A stretch of 34,868 nt of DNA from Chitinophagaceae bacterium (lineage in GTDB: Bacteria; Bacteroidota; Bacteroidia; Chitinophagales; Chitinophagaceae). The notes below the pieces were generated by a model. It ran no database searches. It saw only the letters and a list, made by a program, of their open reading frames with translations, and was not told the origin of the DNA. Each line of letters begins with the position of its first letter. The stretch's first letter is position 1. Where the stretch lies: positions 1 through 34,868 of the forward strand of contig JACSRW010000008.1 in NCBI GenBank assembly GCA_014879565.1, in the 5' to 3' direction. The translations under genes were made by a program, and so were the position numbers. This document shows positions 17,297-26,268 of this stretch, one piece after another.

Positions 17297-19456
17297 TTAT
17301 TTAGTGATCCCCTCCAGGGCAAACAGGAAAGCATATTGCAGGGCTGTCTCTTTCAGGTAATCAAAGCGGCCGGAAGAACCGCCATGTCCCGCTTCCATAT
17401 TTGTTTTAAAGAGCAGCACATTTTTATCTGTTTTCATGGTCCGCAGCCGGGCCACCCATTTGGCCGGTTCGAAGTACTGAACCTGGCTGTCATGAAGACC
17501 AGTCGTGACCAGCAGATGGGGATAGTTCTTTTTCTCCACATTATCATAGGGAGAATAGGATTTCATATAGAAATAGGCTTCCTTATCAGCCGGATTACCC
17601 CATTCATCGTATTCATTGGTGGTCAGCGGAATGGTCGGATCTGACATGGTTGTGATCACATCCACAAAAGGTACCTGGGCCACCACCCCGTTCCAGAGAT
17701 CCGGGGCCATATTGGTTACTGCTCCCATCAGCAGTCCTCCGGCACTTCCCCCCATGGCATACAGATGACCTTTTGAGGTATATTTTTCCTTAATCAGGAA
17801 TTCTCCGCAATCAATAAAATCGGTGAAACTGTTTTTCTTTTTCAGCAGTTTTCCGTCCTCATACCATTGTCTGCCCATTTCCTGCCCGCCCCTGATATGG
17901 GCAATAGCATAAACAAAGCCCCTGTCGAGCAGACTGAGCAGGCTTGAGCGGAAGGAAGCGTCGGTACTGTAACCATAGGAACCGTAGGCATAAAGCAGTA
18001 ATGGTGAGTTCCCGTTTTTTTCAAATCCCTTCCTGTAAACCAGTGAAACCGGCACCCTTGATCCGTCCCGTGCCGTGGCAAAAAGCCTTTCTGTTACATA
18101 ATTTTCCTTTTTAAAGCCACCCAGTACAGGTTGCTCCTTCATGAGCTTTTTCTCCTTTTTAACCATGTCATAGTCAAAAACCGAATTGGGCGTGGTCAGC
18201 GAAGTATAATTATAGCGCAGCACAGGGCTGTTATAATCCGGATTGGAAGAAAGTCCCGCAGCATAGGCCGGTTCCCCAAAGTCAATATAATGTTCCTTAC
18301 CCGTTTCCGTTTCGCGGATACGCAATCTTACCAGTCCTTCCTTACGCTCTGTAATCACCCAATGGTTTTTAAAGGCACTTACGCCTTCCATCAGCACGTC
18401 CGCCCGGTGTGCAATCACTTCTTTCCAGTTTTCCCGGGCGGTTTGATTTTCCGGGGTGGTCATCAGTCTGAAGTTTTTTGCTTCCCAGTTGGTATGTACC
18501 AGGAATTGTCCGTTCCAGTGTTCAATTTCATAGAGGACATCTTTCATCCGGGGCTGAAATACGCGGAAAGTTCCGTCAGGATTACCGGTCTCCAGTATCC
18601 GGTACTCACTGGAAAGAGTACCAGCCGAATAGATTACGATAAATCCTTCCGAACGGGTGCTATAGACACCGATATAGTTGGTGGGATCCTTTTCCGCATA
18701 CACGGTCTGATCCGTATTCCCGTCCGTACCCAGTTTATGTTTACGGATTTTCTCCGTAAGCAGGGTGACAGGATTTTTAGTCGTATAAAATACGGTTTTA
18801 TTATCGGCAGCCCAGGCCACAGATCCGGAAGTTCCCGTAAGGGTTTCGGTTAATACCTCCCCTGTTTCAAGGTTTTTAAAGTAAATCGTGTATTGCCGGC
18901 GCGAAACATTATCCACGCCATAGGCCAGCCATTTATTATCCGGGGAAATATTGAATCCGGCTACAGAGAAATAGCCAAAGCCTTCCGCCATTTTATCTAC
19001 ATCCAATAGGATCTCTTCCGGTGCATTCAGGTCTCCTTTCTTCCGGCAGTATTTGTAATACTGTTTCCCTTCCTCGGTGCGGGTATAATAGAAGTACCCC
19101 CTGTTAAAAACCGGAACAGACTCATCTTTTTCCAGGATACGGCCCTTCATTTCCGCAAACAGATCCTCGCGGAATTGTTTTGTACCGGCCATCATGGTAT
19201 CCAGGTAAGCATTCTCAGCATTCAGGTACTCCAGCACCTTACTGCTGTCAGGGCCTTTTTTAAAATAGTCATTCAGCCAGTAATAAGGATCTGCGCGGCG
19301 GTCGCCATGAGCTTCCAGCACCGTATCTTTTACCATGGCTACCGGGGCGGAGACGCCTTCCGGCCAATGAATTGCTTCTCTTTTCACATCTTTGTTTTTA
19401 CAGGAAACAGCCAGCGTGGCAAGCAGCATGACTGCGGGGATGGTTACTTTGTACAT
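17297..19456 (-). CDS. Oligopeptidase B-like prolyl oligopeptidase (S9A) lipoprotein
   Basis: A 719-residue serine peptidase. MYKVTIPAV and a hydrophobic core end in VSC (Cys19), suggesting a lipoprotein. Residues about 40-450 are the S9A beta-propeller (ADPYYWLNDY at its start) and about 460-719 the alpha/beta-hydrolase. The catalytic triad is visible: Ser571 in GGSAGG, Asp656 in GLHDSQV and His691 in EAGHGG. AHIRGGQEMGRQWYEDG is typical of oligopeptidase B, which cuts short peptides after Lys or Arg. The frame is open to 19624, but that would run into the sdhB gene and hide the signal sequence, so the ATG at 19456 is chosen. It follows the sdhB terminator and is probably transcribed alone. 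Confidence 0.93.
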   Translation of the reverse strand: MYKVTIPAVMLLATLAVSCKNKDVKREAIHWPEGVSAPVAMVKDTVLEAHGDRRADPYYWLNDYFKKGPDSSKVLEYLNAENAYLDTMMAGTKQFREDLFAEMKGRILEKDESVPVFNRGYFYYTRTEEGKQYYKYCRKKGDLNAPEEILLDVDKMAEGFGYFSVAGFNISPDNKWLAYGVDNVSRRQYTIYFKNLETGEVLTETLTGTSGSVAWAADNKTVFYTTKNPVTLLTEKIRKHKLGTDGNTDQTVYAEKDPTNYIGVYSTRSEGFIVIYSAGTLSSEYRILETGNPDGTFRVFQPRMKDVLYEIEHWNGQFLVHTNWEAKNFRLMTTPENQTARENWKEVIAHRADVLMEGVSAFKNHWVITERKEGLVRLRIRETETGKEHYIDFGEPAYAAGLSSNPDYNSPVLRYNYTSLTTPNSVFDYDMVKKEKKLMKEQPVLGGFKKENYVTERLFATARDGSRVPVSLVYRKGFEKNGNSPLLLYAYGSYGYSTDASFRSSLLSLLDRGFVYAIAHIRGGQEMGRQWYEDGKLLKKKNSFTDFIDCGEFLIKEKYTSKGHLYAMGGSAGGLLMGAVTNMAPDLWNGVVAQVPFVDVITTMSDPTIPLTTNEYDEWGNPADKEAYFYMKSYSPYDNVEKKNYPHLLVTTGLHDSQVQYFEPAKWVARLRTMKTDKNVLLFKTNMEAGHGGSSGRFDYLKETALQYAFLFALEGITK

Positions 19457-19500
19457 AGTCAGCTTTATATTACCTGAAAGTACGAAGTCCGGGCCGTAAT

Positions 19501-19524
19501 AAAAAAACCGGCCCAGAGGCCGGT
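19501..19524 (-). terminator. Rho-independent terminator after sdhB
   Basis: On the minus strand: stem ACCGGCC, loop TCTG, stem GGCCGGT, then six T. It lies 21 bases after the sdhB stop and closes the sdhCAB operon. Confidence 0.88.
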
Positions 19525-19545
19525 CGCTGTAATCATACAATTTTT

Positions 19546-20307
19546 TTATTCGGAGGTAAGCCCGGCCATCAGGTATTCCCTGTTGAGCCTGGCAATATTT
19601 TCGATGGAAATGCCTTTCGGACATACTGCTTCGCAGGCACCGGTATTGGTACAGGCCCCAAAGCCTTCCTTATCCATCTGGGCGACCATATTCATGGCAC
19701 GGGTACGCCTTTCGGGATGCCCCTGGGGCAGCAGCGCGAGATGGGTGACTTTCGCAGAAAGGAACAGCATTGCCGAAGAGTTTTTACAGGCAGCCACGCA
19801 GGCGCCGCATCCGATACAGGCAGCGGCCGCAAAGGCGGCATCAGCCATATTCTTTTCAACGGGGATGGCATTCGCATCTACGGGGCTTCCGGTGTTCACG
19901 GAAATAAATCCGCCTGCCTGGATAATCCGGTCAAATGAGGAGCGATCTACCATCAGGTCCTTGATTACGGGGAAAGCATTCGCTCTCCATGGCTCAATGA
20001 CAATGGTATCCCCGTCTTTGTAGGCACGCATGTGGAGCTGGCAAACCGTATTTTGCTGCCAGGGACCGTGCGGACGGCCATCAATATACATGGAGCACAT
20101 GCCACAGATTCCTTCCCGGCAGTCATGATCAAAGGCGATCGGGTCTTTCCCTTCCCGGATCATTTCCTCATTGAGAACATCAATCATTTCAAGGAAAGAC
20201 ATTTCGGAGGAAATGTTTTTCACCTGGTAGGTTTCAAAACGTCCGGGGGTATTTCCGTTTTGCTGTCTCCAGACCTTGAGCGTCAAATTCATTGTATAAT
20301 GCTCCAT
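19546..20307 (-). CDS. sdhB: Succinate dehydrogenase/fumarate reductase iron-sulfur subunit
   Basis: A 253-residue electron-transfer subunit. The [2Fe-2S] cysteines are Cys63, Cys68, Cys71 (CREGICGMC) and Cys89. The C-terminal ferredoxin half has [11 protein letters not shown] (Cys164, 167, 170, 174) and [14 protein letters not shown] (Cys219, 225, 229) for the [4Fe-4S] and [3Fe-4S] centres. It passes electrons from the FAD of SdhA to the membrane heme subunit. It is the last gene of sdhC-sdhA-sdhB, 45 bases after sdhA. Two starts are possible: ATG at 20307 and ATG at 20292; the second has a GGAG ten bases upstream, so the true protein may lack five residues. Confidence 0.97.
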   Translation of the reverse strand: MEHYTMNLTLKVWRQQNGNTPGRFETYQVKNISSEMSFLEMIDVLNEEMIREGKDPIAFDHDCREGICGMCSMYIDGRPHGPWQQNTVCQLHMRAYKDGDTIVIEPWRANAFPVIKDLMVDRSSFDRIIQAGGFISVNTGSPVDANAIPVEKNMADAAFAAAACIGCGACVAACKNSSAMLFLSAKVTHLALLPQGHPERRTRAMNMVAQMDKEGFGACTNTGACEAVCPKGISIENIARLNREYLMAGLTSE

Positions 20308-20352
20308 ATTCGAAAATTATTCTTTTAAACCTTTTCAATTATAATCCGCACA

Positions 20353-22329
20353 TTATTTATAAGAGCGTTGTGTCGGCTTGGCCACTTCAAAACTCAGCTC
20401 TTCCTTGTGCAGGTTCCAATCGTGCTCTGCTTTAAATTCCCAGGCTGCCACGTAGGAAAAACCGGCATCATTCCGCAGGGCCTCCCCTTCTTCCGTCTGG
20501 CTTTCTTCCCTGAAATGTCCGCCGCAACTTTCATTGCGGTTCAGCGCATCCAGGCACATCAGCTCACCCAGTTCAATAAAATCAGCAACACGGCCGGCCT
20601 TGTCCAGTTCCGGATTCATCTCGTTCACCGAACCGGGAATCCGCACATCACTCCAGAATTCTTTTTTCAGTTCCCGGATTTCCGTGATGGCTTCCTTTAA
20701 ACCGTTTTCGTTACGGGCCATACCACATTTTTCCCACATGATTTTACCCAGGCGTTTATGGAAACTTTCAACCGTCTGTTTGCCCTTAACATTCATAAGG
20801 GTGCTGATCCGGTCTGCCACTTCTTTTTCGGCGGCAACAAAAGCCGGATGATCGGTAGGTATGGGTTTCGTGGCGATATCATCGGCCAGGTAATTACCGA
20901 TTGTGTAGGGGATCACAAAATAACCGTCGGCCAGTCCCTGCATCAGCGCAGAAGCCCCGAGGCGGTTGGCACCGTGATCACTGAAGTTGGCTTCCCCGAG
21001 TGCATAAAGTCCTTTTACGGTGGTCATCAGCTCATAATCCACCCAAAGGCCTCCCATGGTATAGTGTACAGCGGGATAAATCCGCATCGGTACTTCATAA
21101 GGATTCTCCCCGGTAATTTTTTCGTACATATCGAAGAGGTTACCGTATTCTTCCTTTACGACTTCCTTACCCAGGCGGATCAGTGTATCAAGGTCGGGGT
21201 TCTGAATACCCTGTTTATTGGCTTCCGCCTTGCCGTATTTATTAATCAGGTTGTATTTGAAATCGAGGTAAACAGCCTGACCGGTGGTACCCACGCCATA
21301 ACCCGCATCACAGCGCTCCTTGGCAGCCCTGGAGGCCACATCGCGGGGGACCAGGTTGCCAAAGGCAGGATATCGCCTCTCCAGGTAATAATCGCGTTCC
21401 TCTTCAGGAATATCGTTGGGTTTACGTTTGTCGCCTTTTTGTTTGGGCACCCAGATACGACCGTCATTCCGCAGCGATTCAGACATCAGGGTCAGTTTGC
21501 TCTGGTGATCACCGCTCACCGGTATACAGGTAGGATGAATCTGGGTAAAGCAGGGATTCCCGAAAAAAGCACCCTTTTTGTGGGCTTTCCAGGCAGCCGT
21601 TACATTACTACCCATTGCATTGGTGGAAAGATAAAATACATTTCCATAGCCACCGGTGCATAACAGCACGGCATGACCGAAATGCCTTTCCAGCTCACCG
21701 GTCACAAGGTTCCGGCAAATGATCCCCCGGGCCTTGCCGTCTATAATCACCACATCCAGCATCTCGTGGCGGGTAAACTGCTGTACATTTCCAAGGGCCA
21801 CCTGGCGTTCCATGGCCTGGTAGGCGCCAATCAGCAATTGCTGACCGGTTTGCCCGGCGGCATAAAAAGTCCGTTGTACCTGTGTTCCGCCAAAGGAACG
21901 GTTATTGAGTAATCCGCCGTAATCACGGGCAAAGGGTACTCCCTGTGCCACACACTGGTCTATAATATTCACACTGACCTCCGCAAGGCGGTGAACATTG
22001 GCTTCACGGGCCCGGTAGTCACCACCTTTCACGGTATCATAAAACAGGCGGAAAACAGAATCCCCGTCGTTCTGGTAGTTTTTGGCGGCATTAATACCTC
22101 CCTGGGCTGCAATGGAGTGTGCCCGGCGGGGAGAATCCTGGAAGCAGAAAGCTTTCACCTTGTAACCCAGTTCGCCGAGAGAGGCAGCAGCTGAAGCGCC
22201 GGCCAGACCGGTACCCACCACAATAACTTCCAGCTTTCGTTTATTCGCCGGATTCACCAGTTTCACATGTCCTTTGTAGTCTGTCCACTTTTGCGCTAAA
22301 GGCCCGGAAGGAATTTTTGAATCTAACAT
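20353..22329 (-). CDS. sdhA: Succinate dehydrogenase/fumarate reductase flavoprotein subunit
   Basis: A 658-residue catalytic subunit. The FAD-binding Rossmann motif [19 protein letters not shown] starts near residue 37. His71 in [11 protein letters not shown] is the residue that links covalently to FAD. The substrate-site region includes [15 protein letters not shown], and [12 protein letters not shown] and [14 protein letters not shown] complete the usual pattern. It oxidises succinate to fumarate (or the reverse) at the cytoplasmic face of the membrane. The long form near 650 residues is the Bacteroidota/Bacillus-like non-classical type paired with a single cytochrome b subunit. Gap to sdhC is 90 bases and contains octamer-like repeats (22372-22395). 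Confidence 0.97.
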   Translation of the reverse strand: MLDSKIPSGPLAQKWTDYKGHVKLVNPANKRKLEVIVVGTGLAGASAAASLGELGYKVKAFCFQDSPRRAHSIAAQGGINAAKNYQNDGDSVFRLFYDTVKGGDYRAREANVHRLAEVSVNIIDQCVAQGVPFARDYGGLLNNRSFGGTQVQRTFYAAGQTGQQLLIGAYQAMERQVALGNVQQFTRHEMLDVVIIDGKARGIICRNLVTGELERHFGHAVLLCTGGYGNVFYLSTNAMGSNVTAAWKAHKKGAFFGNPCFTQIHPTCIPVSGDHQSKLTLMSESLRNDGRIWVPKQKGDKRKPNDIPEEERDYYLERRYPAFGNLVPRDVASRAAKERCDAGYGVGTTGQAVYLDFKYNLINKYGKAEANKQGIQNPDLDTLIRLGKEVVKEEYGNLFDMYEKITGENPYEVPMRIYPAVHYTMGGLWVDYELMTTVKGLYALGEANFSDHGANRLGASALMQGLADGYFVIPYTIGNYLADDIATKPIPTDHPAFVAAEKEVADRISTLMNVKGKQTVESFHKRLGKIMWEKCGMARNENGLKEAITEIRELKKEFWSDVRIPGSVNEMNPELDKAGRVADFIELGELMCLDALNRNESCGGHFREESQTEEGEALRNDAGFSYVAAWEFKAEHDWNLHKEELSFEVAKPTQRSYK

Positions 22330-22371
22330 AACCAGTGATTACTTATTATAAAAAAACTGAAACGAACTTAC

Positions 22372-22395
22372 CTGCTGACCTGGTTAACTGTTTAA
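22372..22395 (+). repeat. Short octamer repeat in the sdhC-sdhA gap
   Basis: CTGCTGAC, CTGGTTAA and CTGTTTAA in a row, followed by CCGG. Re-phased, it reads GGTTAACT then GTTTAACC, and GGTTAACT also occurs as a unit at 32342-32349. It is short, so chance is possible. Confidence 0.45.
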
Positions 22396-22419
22396 CCGGC
22401 CGCTGATCATCCTTTCCCT

Positions 22420-23097
22420 TTACTTAATCCAGCCGAAATAAAAGCTCAGCGGCATCAGGGCAAAAGCAAGGGGAACAATGATTGAAAAGGCAATACCCAG
22501 AGTATTGATCAGCGATAAGTATTTTTTATTACTCACCCCGAATGTTCTGAATGCGCTCTGGAAACCATGCAGCAGGTGCCAGGCGAGGGAAATACAGCCC
22601 ACGAGGTAAAGCACTACGACCCATTCTGTCTGGAAGACCTCCCGCATTTTTACATAGAGGTCAATTTCTTCCCCCAGCAGAAAACCCTGATTGGCCCGGT
22701 TGGGCAACCAGAAATCGGAAATATGCACTACCAGAAAAAGCAGGATCAGGGTACCCAGGATACCCATACTGCGGCTGTACCACTTACTGCCCTTGTTCCC
22801 CATGGCTACGCTATAGCCCTGTTTGCGCCTGCTGCGGTTCTGGAATTCCAGCATCAGTCCCTGGACAATATGCAGGATAAACCCGGCAAAAAGTCCGATC
22901 TCCAGTATACGGGGAACAATATTCGAGCCCATGAAATGGGCACCGGCATTGAACATTTTGCCACCGTCATTAGCCCAGATACAGGCATTCAGGCCCACAT
23001 GTACTATCAAAAACAAAATCAGAAAAATACCGGTCAGCGCCATTACCACTTTCTTGCCGACAGAAGACGTAAACATTTCAGACCATTTCATAGACAA
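22420..23097 (-). CDS. sdhC: Succinate dehydrogenase cytochrome b subunit
   Basis: A 225-residue membrane anchor with five predicted helices, the single-subunit b558-type that carries two hemes and the quinone site. The helix wording MALTGIFLILFLIVHVGLN, GLFAGFILHIVQGLML, LILLFLVVHISDFWL and CISLAWHLLHGFQSAF shows the histidines expected as heme ligands. It heads the sdhC-sdhA-sdhB operon. A good promoter (TTTG, 21 bases, TAAATTTG) lies at 23127-23159. This type usually works with menaquinone, as expected for Bacteroidota (family knowledge). Confidence 0.95.
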   Translation of the reverse strand: MSMKWSEMFTSSVGKKVVMALTGIFLILFLIVHVGLNACIWANDGGKMFNAGAHFMGSNIVPRILEIGLFAGFILHIVQGLMLEFQNRSRRKQGYSVAMGNKGSKWYSRSMGILGTLILLFLVVHISDFWLPNRANQGFLLGEEIDLYVKMREVFQTEWVVVLYLVGCISLAWHLLHGFQSAFRTFGVSNKKYLSLINTLGIAFSIIVPLAFALMPLSFYFGWIK

Positions 23098-23126
23098 TAT
23101 TCTTAGGAGGAAGAATAAAATTCCCG

Positions 23127-23159
23127 CAAATTTACTGACCCGGCCCCAAAACGGGCAAA
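23127..23159 (-). promoter_or_regulatory. Bacteroidota-type promoter of the sdh operon
   Basis: On the minus strand, TTTG (23159-23156) and TAAATTTG (23134-23127) are separated by 21 bases, matching the -33 TTTG / -7 TAnnTTTG consensus of the Bacteroidota primary sigma factor. The expected start site is near 23120, giving a leader of about 23 bases before sdhC. Confidence 0.6.
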
Positions 23160-23189
23160 GTATTTTTTACACGCTTTTTCCTTTCCCGG

Positions 23190-23756
23190 TCAGAATGAAA
23201 GTCTTGCGGACAACTCTGCATCAATTTTCTTAAACAGGTGAAAAGGTTTATAGGTTCGCCAGTTATCCAGTATCATGAGTTCAATGTACCGGTTAAGCCG
23301 GGCCTGTTTAAAATCATATTGCGTCTGATCCGGCATGTTTAAACAGACCAGCCAGCCGTTCTCATCCGAGAGCTCTTCATATAATTCTTCATAATAATCC
23401 CGGCCGTCACTGTGGAAATTCAGCACATTTTCCCCGATAAGAATAAACTTCGAGATCCCTTCATACATGAATTTTTCCAGCACTTCCCTTTTCAGTTCCA
23501 TGATATCGTTCTCAATCGCATCGTTCCACTCCCCGATCAGCTCAATGATGGCATATTTTTCGTCATAATCAGCCATCAATACTTTGAGATAAAGCGTCCG
23601 GCTGCCAAAATCATCCCATTGAGGGTGGATATAATAGTTGTAAACGGTCTGGGAGAACTCAAACTCGGAATAGGTACGCCCGTAAAAAGGGGAACGGGGG
23701 TCTTCCTCGCTGATATAAATATGCCGCCAGTTATAAAATGGTTCAATATCCTGCAT
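23190..23756 (-). CDS. Conserved hypothetical protein downstream of thrC
   Basis: A 188-residue soluble protein that I do not recognise. It is acidic and rich in aromatic residues, with no signal peptide, no membrane helix and no cysteine cluster. Recognisable stretches are YNWRHIYISEEDPRSPFYG at the N-terminus, the centre MELKREVLEKFMYEGISKF, and LNRYIELMILDNWRTYKPF near the end. The start is 27 bases after the thrC stop, so it is probably the last gene of the thr transcript, or it rides between thr and sdh by chance. The compact, well-formed composition argues for a real gene. Confidence 0.8.
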   Translation of the reverse strand: MQDIEPFYNWRHIYISEEDPRSPFYGRTYSEFEFSQTVYNYYIHPQWDDFGSRTLYLKVLMADYDEKYAIIELIGEWNDAIENDIMELKREVLEKFMYEGISKFILIGENVLNFHSDGRDYYEELYEELSDENGWLVCLNMPDQTQYDFKQARLNRYIELMILDNWRTYKPFHLFKKIDAELSARLSF

Positions 23757-23783
23757 GACTGCGCTTCTCCCGGCAAATATAAT

Positions 23784-25079
23784 TTATTGAAGCAGCCAGT
23801 CCTTCAGTAAATGGTAATCCGGCATCAAACGGACCGCTTTTTTCGGTTGCTGCATGAGTAACTGCAAGGGGACCGGTATGGCCACCGGTTTCCCGGTATT
23901 CCTTTCTGCCGCCTCCGGGAATTTAACCGGATGGGCTGTTTCCAGGAACATTCCTTTCTCTCCGGGGTGTGTTGCCAGGTATCGTTCCAGGGCAAGATAA
24001 CCTACCGCTCCGTGCGGGTCGGCCAGGTACCCGAAGCGCTGGTACAGCGCCCGGATGGTTTCCTCTGTTTCTGCATCTGTAATAGTTGCCGCAGACATTT
24101 GTTGCTTCAGATCGGGAAAACGATGGCCGAAAATTTCCAGTATGCGGACAAAATTGCTCGGATTGCCCACATCCATTGCATTGCTGAGTGTTGGCACGGC
24201 AGGCCGGGGTTTCAGTTCCTCTGTCAGCAGGTAATCACTTACGATATCATTTATATTGCAGGCTGCTATAAAATGACGGACCGGTAATCCGGACTGCATG
24301 GCCAGTATACCGGCGCAGATATTCCCGAAATTGCCGCTGGGTACAGAAATTACCGGCGGATTTTCTTTGTCCGCCCACTGTTTCCAGGCCAGGAAATAAT
24401 AGAACTGCTGCGGCAGCCAACGGGCAACATTAATGGAATTGGCGGAAGTAAGAAACCTTTTAGCCGTCAGTTCCGTATCGGCAAATGCCTGCTTAACCAT
24501 GGCCTGGCAATCGTCAAAACTCCCCTCCACTTCCAGGGCTGTTATATTTCCCCCGAGGGAGGTGAGTTGTTTTTCCTGAACCGGACTCACTTTACCCGAC
24601 GGATACAGGATTACCACTTCTACGCCTTCCACCCCGTAAAAACCATGGGCTACCGCTCCGCCGGTATCGCCGGAAGTGGCCACCAGCACGGTAATTTTAT
24701 CTGCCTTATCACGGGTGAAATAACCCAGGCAGCGGCTCATAAAACGGGCGCCCACATCTTTGAAAGCCAGTGTTGGCCCATGAAAAAGCTCAAGCGAAAA
24801 GACCTGGTCATTCAGTTTATGGAGCGGAATGGGAAAGTCAATCGTCTCCCGGCAAATCTGCCGGAGTTTTTCTTCCGGAATTTCCTCCCCCGCATAGGGA
24901 GCAATCACCCTATAGGCAATTTCTTCTGCTGGCAGATCCGGAATACGGTTAATAAAGTCTTCATCCAGCCGGGGAATTGATTCCGGGAAATAGAGTCCCC
25001 GGTCTGGGGCCTGTCCTTTGATGGTAGCCTCGGCGAAACTGACCGGAAGGGATTGTTTGTTGGTACTGAAGTAACGCAT
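23784..25079 (-). CDS. thrC: Threonine synthase
   Basis: A 431-residue PLP enzyme making threonine from O-phosphohomoserine, the last step of the pathway. MRYFSTN and FAEATIKGQAPDRGLYFPE are typical of the N-terminus. The PLP lysine is Lys107 in GPTLAFKDVGARF. VATSGDTGGAVAHGFYG and SVPSGNFGNICAG are the phosphate-binding and substrate loops. It is the shorter, bacterial class. The start codon is directly preceded by an octamer repeat array (25081-25125) that fills half of the 88-base gap to thrB, an unusual place for the ribosome to initiate. Confidence 0.97.
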   Translation of the reverse strand: MRYFSTNKQSLPVSFAEATIKGQAPDRGLYFPESIPRLDEDFINRIPDLPAEEIAYRVIAPYAGEEIPEEKLRQICRETIDFPIPLHKLNDQVFSLELFHGPTLAFKDVGARFMSRCLGYFTRDKADKITVLVATSGDTGGAVAHGFYGVEGVEVVILYPSGKVSPVQEKQLTSLGGNITALEVEGSFDDCQAMVKQAFADTELTAKRFLTSANSINVARWLPQQFYYFLAWKQWADKENPPVISVPSGNFGNICAGILAMQSGLPVRHFIAACNINDIVSDYLLTEELKPRPAVPTLSNAMDVGNPSNFVRILEIFGHRFPDLKQQMSAATITDAETEETIRALYQRFGYLADPHGAVGYLALERYLATHPGEKGMFLETAHPVKFPEAAERNTGKPVAIPVPLQLLMQQPKKAVRLMPDYHLLKDWLLQ

Positions 25080-25080
25080 G

Positions 25081-25125
25081 TTGAGGGGTTGAGAGGTTGA
25101 GGGGTTGAGAGGTTGAGGGGTTGAG
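25081..25125 (+). repeat. Octanucleotide tandem repeat abutting the thrC start codon
   Basis: Alternating units GGGGTTGA and GAGGTTGA, five full copies (25085-25124) after a half unit. The array ends one base from the thrC start codon (25079). On the transcribed strand it reads as repeated CTCAACC words. It joins the heptamer tract 25140-25174 with only 14 bases between. Confidence 0.92.
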
Positions 25126-25139
25126 TATGCTTCATGGTT

Positions 25140-25174
25140 CTGACTACTAACTCCGGACTGGCGGCTTTTAACTG
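25140..25174 (+). repeat. Degenerate heptamer tract overlapping the thrB stop codon
   Basis: Five 7-base units: CTGACTA, CTAACTC, CGGACTG, GCGGCTT and TTAACTG. The CT at positions 5-6 is constant and the other bases vary. The last unit overlaps the thrB stop codon (25168-25170). Confidence 0.6.
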
Positions 25175-26088
25175 ATTTTCTCTACTCCGTTTTTATTAAT
25201 TGTTGTGACATATGTATTAAAATCTATACCGATCCGGGTATATACAGCCCGCATTACCGCTTCCACTTCCTGTGCGGTTTTTTCTTCTTTACTGAGCATA
25301 AATATAGAGGGCCCTGATCCGGAGATTCCTCCACCCAATGCTCCCGCTTCCCGGCATTTTTGTTTTACCTCGTCAAATCCGGGAATCAGGATACTCCGGA
25401 CGGGTTCTATTATCACATCTTCCAGAGACCGGCCGATCAGGTCATAATCACTTTTCATAAATCCGGTGACCAGACCGGCAATATTGCCCCATTGCCGGAT
25501 GGCATCCCGCAGCAGTACCTGTTGTTTCAGGATTTGCCGTGCATCTGCTGTGCGGACTTCAATCTGCGGGTGAACCACCGTTACATAAAGATCAGGTGCC
25601 GGGATGGAGATTATATCCAAAGGGTGAATTGAGCGGATCAGGCTTACGCCCCCCAGGATACAGGGGGCGATATTGTCCGCATGTTTCACTCCGGAAGCGA
25701 GTTTTTCTCCGTTCATGGCAAACTGTACCACTTCCTCCGTACTGAAACGGTTTCCGAGCAGATGGTTGGCCGCCACGGCTGCACCGGCTGCAGAGGCAGC
25801 ACTGGACCCGATCCCGCTGCCGGGTTTGATATGTTTTTCCACTGTTAATTCAAAACCGGTCTGTCCGCCCAGTTTTTCCATCACCGATAACAGCACCACA
25901 CCGGCTACATTCTTTTCCGGATCGGTGGGCAGATTAAAGGCATCCCGGTTCCGGATCAATACCCGGGGCTCATCCAGTAAACGGAGTTCCATAATATCTG
26001 CCGGCTCATTGAGGGCCAGCCCCAGGATATCAAATCCGCAAACCAGATTCGCTACCGTGCCGGGACATTTTACTTTAATACTGTCCAT
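25168..26088 (-). CDS. thrB: Homoserine kinase
   Basis: A 306-residue GHMP-family kinase that phosphorylates homoserine. The ATP-binding motif is PGSGIGSSAASA (residues 89-100). The N-terminal KVKCPGTVANLVCGFDILG is the family's substrate-side signature, and GGGISGSGPSIFML near 250-265 is the third GHMP motif. It sits between thrA (180 bases upstream) and thrC (88 bases downstream) in the usual A-B-C order. The gap before it is mostly heptamer repeat (26148-26268). Length and motifs are normal. Confidence 0.97.
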   Translation of the reverse strand: MDSIKVKCPGTVANLVCGFDILGLALNEPADIMELRLLDEPRVLIRNRDAFNLPTDPEKNVAGVVLLSVMEKLGGQTGFELTVEKHIKPGSGIGSSAASAAGAAVAANHLLGNRFSTEEVVQFAMNGEKLASGVKHADNIAPCILGGVSLIRSIHPLDIISIPAPDLYVTVVHPQIEVRTADARQILKQQVLLRDAIRQWGNIAGLVTGFMKSDYDLIGRSLEDVIIEPVRSILIPGFDEVKQKCREAGALGGGISGSGPSIFMLSKEEKTAQEVEAVMRAVYTRIGIDFNTYVTTINKNGVEKIS

Positions 26089-26147
26089 TGTTTAATTTAT
26101 TGCCTTCTTTTTAGCATTAACAAGAAAAACCAATCTGCCATTTATTA

Positions 26148-26268
26148 CTCACTCTCCGGTGCTCACTACTAACTATTAACTGCCATCTGCTAACTGCAAG
26201 ATTCCCCATCTGCAAGACCGACTCCCGTCTCCTGTCTCCCGACTCCTTACTCCCGTCTCCTTACTCCT
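26148..26268 (+). repeat. Long degenerate heptamer array between thrA and thrB
   Basis: About 17 seven-base units with a single 2-base slip near 26104+100 (26204-26205). The first part is of the CTAACTG type (CTCACTA, CTAACTA, TTAACTG, CCATCTG, CTAACTG), the middle repeats CCATCTG with CAAGA words, and the last seven units (26220-26268) are of the GACTCCC/GTCTCCT type. The final unit touches the thrA stop codon (26269-26271). It would lie in the thrA-thrB intercistronic mRNA. Confidence 0.75.

Noticed and set aside
18131-18853. A 240-codon open frame on the + strand
   Set aside because: Antisense to the oligopeptidase gene, which has an intact catalytic triad and propeller.
19457-19624. Upstream extension of the oligopeptidase frame
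   Set aside because: It crosses the sdhB terminator and the end of sdhB and has no signal character; the ATG at 19456 starts the lipoprotein signal.
20758-21663. A 301-codon open frame on the + strand
   Set aside because: Antisense to sdhA, whose motifs and length are complete; a shadow of strongly biased codons.
26148-26268. Possible CRISPR-like array
   Set aside because: Units are 7 bases with no spacers and there are no cas genes; it is a degenerate tandem repeat.
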